Source of the DNA: Kitasatospora sp. NBC_00458
Lineage (GTDB): Bacteria > Actinomycetota > Actinomycetes > Streptomycetales > Streptomycetaceae
Direction: 5' to 3'
Length of the DNA stretch: 64,000 bases
Assembly: GCF_036013975.1 (NCBI RefSeq)
Contig: NZ_CP107904.1
Span: 682,001 to 746,000, forward strand
In this document: in pieces, positions 32,550-40,557 of the stretch
How positions within the stretch are numbered: position 1 is the first letter of the stretch
How the letters are laid out: each line of letters opens with the position of its first letter
Program-made: the position numbers and the translations under genes
Notes under the pieces: model-generated
Databases searched by the model: none
What the model saw: the letters and a program-made list of their open reading frames with translations, nothing else
Told to the model about the DNA's origin: nothing

Positions 32550-34073
32550 TCAGCCCGCGGCCGGCTCGGCCCAGGAGAGGCCGTCGGCGCCGGGCACCAG
32601 GCCGTCGGGCAGCAGCGGGGACTCCTTGGTCGCGGTGCCGAGGACGCCGCGCCGCTGGATCTCGTTCATCTCCTGCATCACGTCGCCGACGACCTTGGCG
32701 CCGAAGAGGTGGTTCATCCGCTCACCGGACTCGGTCTGCATCGACCCCGTGGCGGCGACGGCGTCGGACAGCGCCTTCGAGGAGGAGGCGAACCGCTCGG
32801 CCAGCGCGGCGGAGTCGGTCAGCGCCCGCTCCCGGGAGGCGACGCCGCCGACCAGGGTGACGAACGCCTCCAGGTCTGAGGAGTCGAAGGCGGTGACCTT
32901 CTTCGCCTTCCAGAAGTAGTTCTCCTCGCTGCCCTGCATGTCGTAGAAGGCGCTGAGGAACTCGTAGAAGACGCCGTACTCGCGGCGGTAGCGCCCCTCG
33001 AACTCGCCGAAGGCGCGTTCCTCGGAGATCCCGTCGGCCAGCACGCTGTTGATCGACCGGGCCGCCAGCAGACCGGCGTAGGTGGCGAGGTGGACGCCGG
33101 TGGAGAAGACCGGGTCGATGAAGCAGGCGGCGTCGCCGACGAGCGCCATGCCGGGCCGCCAGAAGCGGGTGTTGGCGTACGAGTAGTCCTTGCGGACCCG
33201 CAGCTCCCCGTAGGTGCCCTCGGTGACGCGGGTCGCCTCGGAGAGGTGGTCGCGGACGATGTCGCAGCGGTCGATGAAGCCGAGGAGCGCCTTCTCCTGC
33301 TCCTCGGGGGTGCCCTGGATGTCGGACGCCCGGTTGCGGCTGATCACCGCGCCGACGCTGGTCAGCGTCTCGCTGAGCGGGATGTACCAGATCCAGCCCT
33401 CGTCGAAGGCCGCGCAGAGGATGTTCCCGCGGTCCGCGCCGGGCAGCCGCTTGCCGCCCTCGAAGTAGCCGAACAGCGCCAGGTTCTTGAAGAACTCGGA
33501 GTAGACCCGCTCCCCTCCCGCGTGCCTGCTGATCCGGGTCTTGTTGCCCGACGCGTCGATGACGTACCGCGCGGCGACCTCGTGGACCCGGCCCTCCGGG
33601 TCGGTGTAGCGGACCCCCCGGACCCGCTCCTCGTCCTCGACGACCTCGCTCACCGGGGAGTTCTCCCGGACGTCGACGCCGTGCTTGGCCGCGTTGCGGA
33701 GCAGGATGTCGTCGAACTTCATCCGCTCCACCTGGTACGCGTACGAGGTGGGCCCGGAGAGTTCGGGGGCGAGGGCGAAGAGGAAGTTCCACGGCACCGG
33801 GTTGGTGCCCCAGCGGAAGCTGCCGCCCCGCTTGACCATGAAGCCGGCCTTCTCCATGTCCTCCTGGACGTCGAGCAGGCGACATATGCCGTGGACGGTG
33901 GCGGGGAGCAGCGACTCCCCGATCTGGTACCGCGGGAACGTCTCCTTCTCCAGCAGCAGGACCCGGTGGCCGTGCTTGGCCACCAGCGTGGCGGCGGTAG
34001 AGCCGCCGGGTCCGCCGCCGACCACGATGACGTCGAACTCTTCGTGCAGTGTCGCTTGTTGCGCAGTGTTCAC
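32550..34073 (-). CDS. FAD-dependent halogenase (phenolic, carrier-bound substrate likely)
   Basis: 507 aa, the size of flavin-dependent halogenases of the tryptophan-halogenase superfamily. Signatures: FAD-binding GGGPGGSTAA (about residues 19-28), a lysine at about 81 in the MVKRGG segment where the catalytic Lys lies in the family, WIWYIP at 227-232 (the WxWxIP motif that separates halogenases from monooxygenases) and GDAACFIDPVFSTGVHLA. The overall pattern resembles enzymes acting on phenol or pyrrole groups bound to carrier proteins rather than on free tryptophan. The aryl carrier protein gene is 37 nt upstream under an iron box, so the probable substrate is an aryl group tethered to that carrier. 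The GTG start has GGAGAG upstream. A flavin reductase partner is not obvious nearby. Confidence 0.88.
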   Translation of the reverse strand: MNTAQQATLHEEFDVIVVGGGPGGSTAATLVAKHGHRVLLLEKETFPRYQIGESLLPATVHGICRLLDVQEDMEKAGFMVKRGGSFRWGTNPVPWNFLFALAPELSGPTSYAYQVERMKFDDILLRNAAKHGVDVRENSPVSEVVEDEERVRGVRYTDPEGRVHEVAARYVIDASGNKTRISRHAGGERVYSEFFKNLALFGYFEGGKRLPGADRGNILCAAFDEGWIWYIPLSETLTSVGAVISRNRASDIQGTPEEQEKALLGFIDRCDIVRDHLSEATRVTEGTYGELRVRKDYSYANTRFWRPGMALVGDAACFIDPVFSTGVHLATYAGLLAARSINSVLADGISEERAFGEFEGRYRREYGVFYEFLSAFYDMQGSEENYFWKAKKVTAFDSSDLEAFVTLVGGVASRERALTDSAALAERFASSSKALSDAVAATGSMQTESGERMNHLFGAKVVGDVMQEMNEIQRRGVLGTATKESPLLPDGLVPGADGLSWAEPAAG

Positions 34074-34110
34074 TGGGGAGTCTCTCCTGGTGGTGACGGG
34101 CTGCCTCGGA

Positions 34111-34356
34111 TCAGGGGGTGCGGAGCTGGTCCCACCAGCGTTTGACGGTCGCCTCGCCGGCGAGGTCGACGAAGGTCACCTCGGTGCCCTTGTCGCGCCA
34201 CCGCTGGACCAGGGTCATCAGTCGGATCGAGTCCATGCCCTGATAGACGAGAAGTTCGTCGTCGTCGAGCTCCTGAAGGTCGATCTGGAGCACCTCGGCG
34301 ACGTCCTGCCTGATGCCGTCCAGGGACAGCGCGTCGGTCGGGGGGATATCAGGCAT
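34111..34356 (-). CDS. Stand-alone aryl carrier protein
   Basis: 81 aa. GMDSIRLM (Ser about 43) is the phosphopantetheine attachment site. The flanking sequence, LVQRWRDKGTEVTFVDLAGE and a C-terminal KRWWDQL, is that of the aryl carrier domain at the end of EntB/DhbB isochorismatases, here without the isochorismatase. It would hold a benzoate-type starter (2,3-dihydroxybenzoate or salicylate) for the halogenase and for the EntF-like first condensation domain of the NRPS. The ATG at 34356 follows GAGGAGG at about 10 nt. First gene of the iron-controlled minus-strand series; the loading ligase is not in this window. Confidence 0.88.
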   Translation of the reverse strand: MPDIPPTDALSLDGIRQDVAEVLQIDLQELDDDELLVYQGMDSIRLMTLVQRWRDKGTEVTFVDLAGEATVKRWWDQLRTP

Positions 34357-34484
34357 CGATCGGCGTCCTCCTCTTGTCACGGGGGGGTGGCGGGCATGCG
34401 GCACGGGCCGTCGACCGGGGCCGGGGCCACCGGAGCCGACGGGGCGCACGCCAGCGGCCGAAGGCCCCTGACCACCCGTTCTAC

Positions 34485-34503
34485 TTAGGTAAGGCTCACC
34501 TAA
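34485..34503. promoter_or_regulatory. Iron box controlling the aryl carrier/halogenase operon
   Basis: TTAGGTAAGGCTCACCTAA, 17 of 19 matches to the iron-box consensus, about 130 bp upstream of the carrier protein gene. It is the only box seen upstream of the long minus-strand run that includes both NRPS genes. Confidence 0.88.
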
Positions 34504-34509
34504 CTCTCA

Positions 34510-35240
34510 TTCGGACCCCGCTGTCAACCCGCCGGGCGACCCGGATCCGACGCCCCGACGGATTTCGCTGATGTCACGTCACGTCGTCGGCCCGAAAGGG
34601 GAATCCCGGGGCAGGCCCGCACCAAGGCCACCGGATACGGCCGCGGCGGACCCCGAGGCGCCCCGCAGGCCCCGCGGCGCACCTGCGGACGGCGACCGGC
34701 CGCCCCCGCCGCCCCGGAACCGCCGACGGGGCGCGGCGATCACCGGCGGAACGGGCTCCGGGACCGGCCCGAAGCGGCCGCCGACACGCCGGATCCGGCC
34801 CCCGGGCCGGGGCGGGAGCGGGCAGCGGAATCCCCCGCCTTCCCGATCAACGCCCCTCCATGGATCGGACACGGTGAATTCCCGGAAACGATCGGCGCAA
34901 GGGAGCGGAAACTGTCACCGGCGCCGGGTTCCCCCGCAGTTCCCACCGCCGCCGGGACACCCGCCCGCAGGTCCGCCCGCGGGCCGCGAGCGGGCCGCGA
35001 GCAGGCCGCACCCGGGCACGCCGAGGACGCCCGTCACACCGACCGGTGTGCGGGCGCACGACGACGCACCCCGGGCCCGGCCGGGCCGGACGGGGGCGCC
35101 ACGAGGACACGACGGGAGCTGCGGCTGCGGACAGCGACGGACAGGGCACGAGGTCGGCGACGGGCGCGACGGAGAAACCGGGCCCGACGGGGAGCACCGG
35201 CGCGACGAAGGCGGCGCCGCCCGCCGGACGGGGGTCGTAC
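34510..35240. other. About 730 bp without a convincing gene
   Basis: Very GC-rich DNA between the iron box and the terminator after the second ferric reductase gene. Frames here are open on both strands but read Pro/Arg/Gly/Ala-rich low-complexity sequence with no recognisable domain or good ribosome binding site. I see no gene in it. Confidence 0.6.
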
Positions 35241-35272
35241 GTGGCGCCCGGACCCCCACGGCCGGGCGCCAC
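35241..35272 (-). terminator. Hairpin terminator after the second siderophore-interacting protein
   Basis: 11-bp perfect inverted repeat (35241-35251 and 35262-35272) with a 10-nt loop, starting 7 nt past the stop at 35279. Confidence 0.7.
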
Positions 35273-35278
35273 GGGTCC

Positions 35279-36001
35279 TCAGGGCCGCCAGTAGCCCAGG
35301 GCGTGCACCCGTGATCCGGGCACGGCCAGCTCCTTGCGGGTGAACCGGGCGAGCGCACGGGTGGTCGCCGTGTCGCAGGCGATCCACACGTACGCCGCCG
35401 CCGGGTCGCCGAGCAGGCCGGGCAGGTCGGCGCGGACGGCGGCCACCAGCCGCGCCCCGGCGTCCTCGCGGGGCACCCGGCGCACCTCGTGGCGGGCCGG
35501 GCGGACCCGCAGCGGGAGGTTCCCGTCGCTCCCGTACCGGGTCTCCAGCCAGACGGTGGCCGGCACCTCGGGCAGTGCGGACAACAGGGTGTTGATCGCG
35601 GGCACGGAGGCGCTGTCGCCGATCAGGAACATCCGCTCGGGCAGCGGATCCGGCTCGGCGAAGGCGGAGCCCTGCACGGTCGCCTGGACGGTCTCGCCCG
35701 GTTCGGCCGCCCGCGCCCAGCGGCTCGCGGGCCCCTCGTGCAGGGCGAACTCCACGGCGAAGGTCCCGGCCACCGGATCCGGGTCGACCAGGGTGTAGGC
35801 GCGCTGGTGGGGGCGGTTCGCACCGGGGAACCAGACCCGCACCCACATCGTCGGATACACGCCCGTGACCGCCAGCATGCCCCCGTCCGTGAAGTGCACG
35901 CGACGGCAGTGCTCGGTGACGTCCTCCGCCCCGGTCACCGTCAGCGAGAAGTCCCTGCCCCGCATCAGCTTGAGGACGACGCCCTCCCAGCCATGCCCCA
36001 T
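35279..36001 (-). CDS. Second siderophore-interacting protein (ferric reductase)
   Basis: About 240 aa. HQRAYTLVDPDP is the FAD-binding RxYT motif of SIP/ViuB proteins, followed by a central MFLIGDSASVPAI segment and the C-terminal HALGYWRP end found in the family. It is shorter than and clearly diverged from the paralogue at 5.4-6.3 kb, so the two may serve different ferric complexes. The ATG at 36001 is set by TTTGGAGGATGTC just upstream. An iron box lies 26 bp upstream, giving direct iron control, and a hairpin terminator follows the stop, so this is a single-gene unit. Confidence 0.88.
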   Translation of the reverse strand: MGHGWEGVVLKLMRGRDFSLTVTGAEDVTEHCRRVHFTDGGMLAVTGVYPTMWVRVWFPGANRPHQRAYTLVDPDPVAGTFAVEFALHEGPASRWARAAEPGETVQATVQGSAFAEPDPLPERMFLIGDSASVPAINTLLSALPEVPATVWLETRYGSDGNLPLRVRPARHEVRRVPREDAGARLVAAVRADLPGLLGDPAAAYVWIACDTATTRALARFTRKELAVPGSRVHALGYWRP

Positions 36002-36026
36002 GACATCCTCCAAACCCCCGAGAAAG

Positions 36027-36045
36027 TTAGGCCAGCCTAACCTAT
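36027..36045. promoter_or_regulatory. Iron box upstream of the second ferric reductase
   Basis: Minus-strand reading ATAGGTTAGGCTGGCCTAA matches 16 of 19 iron-box positions. It lies 26 bp from the reductase start and 179 bp upstream of the divergent secreted-protein gene, so it may affect both. Confidence 0.82.
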
Positions 36046-36223
36046 CTTGACAGGAGTGGGAGTCGCCCGGACAGCCCCCCGAGGAGAGTGCGTGCGCCCC
36101 TCTTCGCGCCGGAGCCGCTCCCGCCCGGCGGCTCGCCCCCGTTCGGCGCAATCGGCCGACAATTGGCCCGAACGGTGCTCTCGTGAGGAGGCATCAGACG
36201 AACGCCCCTCACCGGAGGTCCAG

Positions 36224-37456
36224 TTGTCACACCCCCGCCTCACCCGGCACACCCGCCGCTCCCTGGCGGCGGCCGTCGCCGTCGCCTCGGCGGCCTGCGT
36301 GCTCGCCGCCCCCGCCGCCTACTCCCGCGGCGCCGACCCGGCCCGGGGCAACCGCGCCGCGATCACCATCACGGAGAACCGGCTGCCCTTCACCACCCGC
36401 TTCCAGGGCGACTTCCACGGGTCCGTCACCCACATCAGCAACGCCCTGATGACCTGCGACGAGACCAAGCCCCCCGTCGACCCCGCCCAGCCGCCGTGCG
36501 AGCAGGCCCGCACCGGGGCGGGCAGCCGGCCGATCAACAACAACTACCAGATGCGGTACGTCAACATCGATCCCGGCAGCATCGGCCCGCTCGGCGACGC
36601 CATCTACTCCGCGAGCTCCGCCGACCTGCAGCTGCCCGCCGGCTCGGTCGTGAAGTACGCCCGCCTGTACTGGGGCGGCACCCGCGGCATCGGCGACGTC
36701 GTCCTGCCCGAGAGCCAGATCGACGAGATCTACCTCAAGTTCCCCGGCGACGGCCAGTACACCAACATCGCCAACCAGCAGCCCTCCATCGGCTACATCA
36801 CCACCGACGAGGAGAGCAGCTACCAGGCCTCCGCCGACATCACCGACCTGGTCAAGCAGCACGGCACCGGCACCTACACGGCCGCCAACATGGACTCCGT
36901 GGTCAAGCCGCACAGCTGGGGCGGCTGGACCGTCGTGGTCGCCTACGAGGACGTCTGCGCGCCGCTGCGCCACGTCCACCTCTGGGACGGCTTCCAGCCC
37001 GAGCTGCCCAACAGCCCCGCGCTCTCGGGCACGCTCAGCGGGATCAGGACGCCGGCCACCGGCCCGGTCACCGGACACCTGGGCTGGGTCGTCTACGACG
37101 GCGACCACAAGTGGAGCGGCGACACCATGGACATCAAGTCCACCAACGGCCCGCTGACCCGCTTCACCGACGTCAACCACCCGGCCGACGACGCCTTCAA
37201 CTCCACCATCGACAACCCGAACCCCGCCCAGCGGTTCCCCCGCAACCCGGCGCCGCGCAACAACTTCGGCTACGACGCCAACCGCTGGACGGTCTCCCCG
37301 TTCCTGCGCAACGGCGACACCGACGTCACCGTGACCGTCAACACCCAGGGCGACGGCTACAACCTGGGCGTGTTCTACGCCGACATCGACCTCGACGCCG
37401 ACGCCGTCCGGGCGGCCGGACCCGCGCCCGAGTCCACCTGGACCGGCGCGAAGTGA
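36224..37456 (+). CDS. Secreted beta-rich protein of unknown function (DUF3344/DUF11-like)
   Basis: About 410 aa. The TTG at 36224 was chosen because GGAGGT lies 5 nt upstream and it opens a classical signal peptide (basic RLTRHTRR, then SLAAAVAVASAACVLAAPAA). The mature protein is rich in beta-strand patterns: LYWGGTRG, DLVKQHGTGTYTAAN, WGGWTVVVAYED, TGHLGWVVYDGDH and VTVNTQGDGYNLGVFYADIDL. These resemble the large extracellular or adhesin-like proteins of the DUF3344/DUF11 group; that assignment is from memory of the family style and is moderate. It is divergent from the iron-controlled reductase, so a cell-surface role in iron-poor conditions is conceivable but not shown. A hairpin terminator follows. 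Confidence 0.75.
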   Translation: MSHPRLTRHTRRSLAAAVAVASAACVLAAPAAYSRGADPARGNRAAITITENRLPFTTRFQGDFHGSVTHISNALMTCDETKPPVDPAQPPCEQARTGAGSRPINNNYQMRYVNIDPGSIGPLGDAIYSASSADLQLPAGSVVKYARLYWGGTRGIGDVVLPESQIDEIYLKFPGDGQYTNIANQQPSIGYITTDEESSYQASADITDLVKQHGTGTYTAANMDSVVKPHSWGGWTVVVAYEDVCAPLRHVHLWDGFQPELPNSPALSGTLSGIRTPATGPVTGHLGWVVYDGDHKWSGDTMDIKSTNGPLTRFTDVNHPADDAFNSTIDNPNPAQRFPRNPAPRNNFGYDANRWTVSPFLRNGDTDVTVTVNTQGDGYNLGVFYADIDLDADAVRAAGPAPESTWTGAK

Positions 37457-37484
37457 CCGCGGGCGCGCGGTAGCCGCCGACGCG

Positions 37485-37519
37485 GCGGGGCGGGACCGGC
37501 TCGGCCGGTCCCGCCCCGC
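37485..37519. terminator. Bidirectional hairpin terminator
   Basis: 16-bp perfect inverted repeat (37485-37500 and 37504-37519) with a 3-nt loop between the convergent secreted-protein gene (ends 37456) and the acetyltransferase gene (ends 37545). Confidence 0.85.
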
Positions 37520-37544
37520 GGCACGTCCGGCCGGGGCCGCCGGC

Positions 37545-38108
37545 CTACCGGCGGGCGTCCGCCGGGACCTCCGCCACGGTGTCGGTCCACTCCTCGGCGA
37601 GCAGACCGAGGACGACCTGGTCGCTGAAGGAGCCGTACGTCCAGGCGGAGCGCCGCAGGGTGCCTTCGAGGACGAAGCCCGCGCGGGTCGCGGCGGCGAT
37701 CATCGGCAGGTTGTCGGCCAGGGTGTCGACCTGGAGGCGCTGCAGTCCGCGGACGGTGAAGCCGTAGTGGCAGAGCAGGGCGACCACCTCGTGCGCCAGG
37801 CCGCGGCCGCGGAAGCCGGGGAGCAGCGCGATGCCGAGGTGGGCGGTGCGGCTGTGGGTGTCGATGCCCCACAGCAGCGCCTCGCCGGCGAGTTCGCCGG
37901 AGGAGCGCTCCACGACCGAGAAGCAGGCCGCCTCGTCGCTGGGGGCCGCCACCGCGTAGGGCGACGCGGCGGCGCCGGGCGAAAGGGGCTGCCAGGGGCG
38001 GGAGTCGGCCCGGGAGCGGGTGGCGACGTCGTCGTACAGCTCGGACTGGAGGACCGGGACGTCGCCGTCGTGCCGGGCGCGGAGGGTGATGAGGGGGGTT
38101 TGTAGCAT
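37545..38108 (-). CDS. GNAT-family N-acetyltransferase (RimJ/RimL type)
   Basis: About 187 aa. The acetyl-CoA binding motif region HLGIALLPGFRGRGLAHEVVALL and the following LQVDTLADNLPMIAAATRAGFVLEGTLRR are typical of RimJ/RimL-like GNAT enzymes, which acetylate alpha-amino groups of proteins or small amines. The substrate cannot be told. The start at 38108 is supported by homology and by a promoter whose -10 box ends 7 nt before the ATG, implying a leaderless mRNA; no Shine-Dalgarno is present. The frame is open further upstream but reads low-complexity Arg/Gly. Confidence 0.85.
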   Translation of the reverse strand: MLQTPLITLRARHDGDVPVLQSELYDDVATRSRADSRPWQPLSPGAAASPYAVAAPSDEAACFSVVERSSGELAGEALLWGIDTHSRTAHLGIALLPGFRGRGLAHEVVALLCHYGFTVRGLQRLQVDTLADNLPMIAAATRAGFVLEGTLRRSAWTYGSFSDQVVLGLLAEEWTDTVAEVPADARR

Positions 38109-38115
38109 GTCACAT

Positions 38116-38144
38116 TGTCTACAGGGGTCGACGAGGCCCTGCAA
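38116..38144 (-). promoter_or_regulatory. Predicted sigma-70-type promoter for the acetyltransferase
   Basis: On the minus strand TTGCAG (38144-38139), a 17-bp spacer, and TAGACA (38121-38116). Transcription would begin at or next to the A of the ATG at 38108, giving a leaderless message. Confidence 0.65.
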
Positions 38145-38407
38145 CCGAATTGACGCCGCCCCCGTGCGACGTGCCCCTCCGCCTCCCGCTCCACGAGCCC
38201 GCCCACCGTCCCGCGAGCCCGCCCGCCGAGCCGTCCTGCCCTCGCGCCGAGCCCTCCGGCCCGCCCGGACCGGACCGTCAGGACCGGACCGTCCGTCATC
38301 GGCCTTCGCCCGCAGCCGCCCTGACAGGGCATCGGCACCGGTGGCCGGGAACCCGTCACGACATGGCCGCGTCACCGGCCCCGGAGGCCCCGGGCTAGGG
38401 TGTGATC

Positions 38408-39358
38408 GTGAGTCTTCATGTGGTTGTCGGATACGGGCCCGCGGGGGCGGCCACCGCTCGGACGCTGGCCGAGCGGGGCCATGAGGTACGTGTGGTCACC
38501 AGGTCGGGCCGGCCCCCGGAGCCCGGCATCGAGCACGTGGCGCTGGACGCCGCCCACCCCGAGCGGCTGACCGGGGCCGTCCGCGGCGCCGCCGCCGTCT
38601 ACGGCTGCGCCGCGCCGCCCCTGCACCGGTGGACGACCGACTGGCCGCCGCTGGCCTCCTCGCTCTGCACGGCGGCCGAGGCGACCGGGGCCGTCCTGGT
38701 CATGCTGGGCAACCTCTACGGCTACGGCCCGGTGGACCGCCCGCTCACCGAGGACCTGCCGCTCGCGGCGACCGGGCACAAGGGCAGGGTCAGGGCCGCG
38801 GTCTGGGAGCAGGCCCGGACCCTGCACGAGGCGGGCCGGATCAGGGCCGTCGAGGTGCGCGCCTCGGACTTCTTCGGCCCCGGCGTGACCGACGGGGGCC
38901 ACCTGGCCTCCCGGGTCGTGCCCCGCCTGCTGGACGGCAAGGCCGTCACCGTGCTCGGCGACCCCGACACCCCGCACAGCTGGACCTACCTCCCCGACAC
39001 GGCCGGGGCGCTGGTCGAGGCCGCGGGCGACGAGCGGGCCTGGGGACGGGCCTGGCACGTGCCGACCGCTCCCCCGCTGTCGGTCCGCGCGATGGTCGAC
39101 CGGCTCGCCGCCGAGGCGGGCACCGGCCCCGTGGCCGTCCGCAGGCTCCAGCCGGCGGTCCTGGGCCTGGCCGGGCTCTTCTCGCCGCTGCTCCGCGAAC
39201 TGCGGGAGGTCCGCTACCAGTTCGACCGCCCGTTCGTGATCGACTCCGCCGCCTGGGAGTCCGCGTTCACGCTGCGCGCCACCCCCGTCGAGGAGCAGCT
39301 CCGGGCGACGGTGGAGTGGTGGCGCCGGCAGGCCGGCGCCCGGGCGACGCACGGCTGA
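38408..39358 (+). CDS. NAD-dependent epimerase/dehydratase (extended SDR)
   Basis: About 316 aa from the GTG at 38408; a GTG two codons earlier at 38402 is equally in frame. The nucleotide-binding motif is VVGYGPAGAATAR (a variant of GxxGxxG) at the N-terminus, and LGNLYGYGP stands where the catalytic Tyr segment lies. HSWTYLPDTAGALVEA and the C-terminal ATVEWWR are typical of sugar-nucleotide-type SDR proteins. The substrate is unknown. No clear ribosome binding site is present; TAGGGT at 38395-38400 could be a -10 box of a leaderless transcript. The gene is divergent from the acetyltransferase and ends before a hairpin shared with the next gene. Confidence 0.83.
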   Translation: MSLHVVVGYGPAGAATARTLAERGHEVRVVTRSGRPPEPGIEHVALDAAHPERLTGAVRGAAAVYGCAAPPLHRWTTDWPPLASSLCTAAEATGAVLVMLGNLYGYGPVDRPLTEDLPLAATGHKGRVRAAVWEQARTLHEAGRIRAVEVRASDFFGPGVTDGGHLASRVVPRLLDGKAVTVLGDPDTPHSWTYLPDTAGALVEAAGDERAWGRAWHVPTAPPLSVRAMVDRLAAEAGTGPVAVRRLQPAVLGLAGLFSPLLRELREVRYQFDRPFVIDSAAWESAFTLRATPVEEQLRATVEWWRRQAGARATHG

Positions 39359-39393
39359 GCCCGGGCGTCGCACGGCTGAGCCCGGCGGGCCGG

Positions 39394-39425
39394 ACGGCGC
39401 CGGTGCCCGCGGGCACCGGCGCCGT
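39394..39425. terminator. Bidirectional hairpin terminator
   Basis: 15-bp perfect inverted repeat (39394-39408 and 39411-39425) between two convergent genes ending at 39358 and 39441. Confidence 0.8.
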
Positions 39426-39440
39426 CACCGCCGAGCCGGG

Positions 39441-40370
39441 TCAGGCGGACTCAAGGCGCTCGACGATCCGCTCGCACAGCTCGTGGGTGCGCAGCGCGTC
39501 GTGGGCGTCCAGGGTCCTCCCGCTGCGGACCGCGTCCAGGAAGGCCAGCACGACCTGCTCGATGCCGCGCTGACGGGCCACCGGGACCCAGTCGCCGCGG
39601 CGGCGGACCGTCGGCTGGCCGCGGTGGTCGACCACCTCGGCGAGGTTGTGGACCTCGCGCTTGGAGTCGCCGCCGGAGACCTCCAGGATCTCCTCGGTCG
39701 AGCCGGAGAGCCGGTTCATGATGCCCAGCGCCGTGAAGCCCTCCCCGGCCAGCGTGAGGACGACGTGCTCGACCAGGCCGTCGCGCACCCGGGAACGGAC
39801 GTCGACGTGCTCGATCTCGCCGGGCACCAGGAAGCGCAGCACGTCCACGACGTGGATGAAGTCGTCGAAGACCATCGTCCGCGGCGCCTCGGGCAGGCCC
39901 TCGCGGTTCTTCTGCAGCACGATCAGGTCCCGCGGCCGCTCCTTCGCCTGCACGTAGCCCGGCGCGTGGCGGCGGTTGAAGCCGACCATCAGCGAGCGCC
40001 CGGTGCGGTCGGCGAGCTCCACCAGCCGGCGGGACCCCTCCAGGGTGTAGTCCAGCGGCTTGTCCACGTACACGTCGACGCCGGCGGTCAGCAGCCGCTC
40101 GACGATCGGGACGTGCTGCGCGGTGGACGCGTGCACGAACGCGGCCCGGATGCCGCTGCCGATCAGCTCGCCGAGGTCGGTGAACCGGTGCGCCGGGTCG
40201 ATCCGGTGGGCGTCGCCGATCCGGTCCAGCTTCGCCCGGTCCCGGGTCATCAGCCGCAGGTCCACACCCGGCAGGGCGGTGAGCACCGGCAGATAGGCCT
40301 TCTGCGCGATGTCGCCGAGGCCGATCACCCCGACCGGCAGCACGGCGTCGGGAACGGCGGTCTCACTCAT
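39441..40370 (-). CDS. Gfo/Idh/MocA-family oxidoreductase
   Basis: About 309 aa. An N-terminal Rossmann fold (VGVIGLGDIAQKAYLPVL) and the family's EKP-like motif, here VDKPLDYT at about residue 110, identify an NAD(P)-dependent sugar or inositol-type dehydrogenase. The C-terminal substrate domain follows with DDFIHVVDVLRFL, a conserved family segment. The ATG at 40370 follows AGGAG. The substrate is not evident from the neighbours, which are an SDR enzyme on one side and a GH15 hydrolase on the other; a carbohydrate role is possible. Confidence 0.87.
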   Translation of the reverse strand: MSETAVPDAVLPVGVIGLGDIAQKAYLPVLTALPGVDLRLMTRDRAKLDRIGDAHRIDPAHRFTDLGELIGSGIRAAFVHASTAQHVPIVERLLTAGVDVYVDKPLDYTLEGSRRLVELADRTGRSLMVGFNRRHAPGYVQAKERPRDLIVLQKNREGLPEAPRTMVFDDFIHVVDVLRFLVPGEIEHVDVRSRVRDGLVEHVVLTLAGEGFTALGIMNRLSGSTEEILEVSGGDSKREVHNLAEVVDHRGQPTVRRRGDWVPVARQRGIEQVVLAFLDAVRSGRTLDAHDALRTHELCERIVERLESA

Positions 40371-40557
40371 GGGATCTCCTGCCACGGGACGAACGATCAT
40401 CAGGCGGACCCCACCCTACGAGCCCGACCGGCGGCCGGACCAGGCAGCCCGGACGCGCCGCGCTCGACCGCGCTCCCCGGGCCGGCGGCCTGCCCGGCTC
40501 CCCGGCCGGTGCCGTGCCCGCGCCGTGCCCGCGCCGTGCCCGGCTCCCCGCACGGTG

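Noticed and set aside
32550..34073. Geranylgeranyl-reductase or simple FAD monooxygenase as an alternative call
   Set aside because: The WIWYIP motif and the lysine near residue 81 favour a flavin-dependent halogenase, and the neighbouring carrier protein fits that role.
34571..35314. Possible plus-strand protein of about 247 residues
   Set aside because: Pro/Arg/Gly-rich low complexity, no ribosome binding site, no motif, and it overlaps the end of a real gene on the other strand.
40477..40557. Repeated gcccgcgccgtgcc units as a possible CRISPR or regulatory array
   Set aside because: Only two to three short imperfect units with no unique spacers; ordinary GC-rich slippage.
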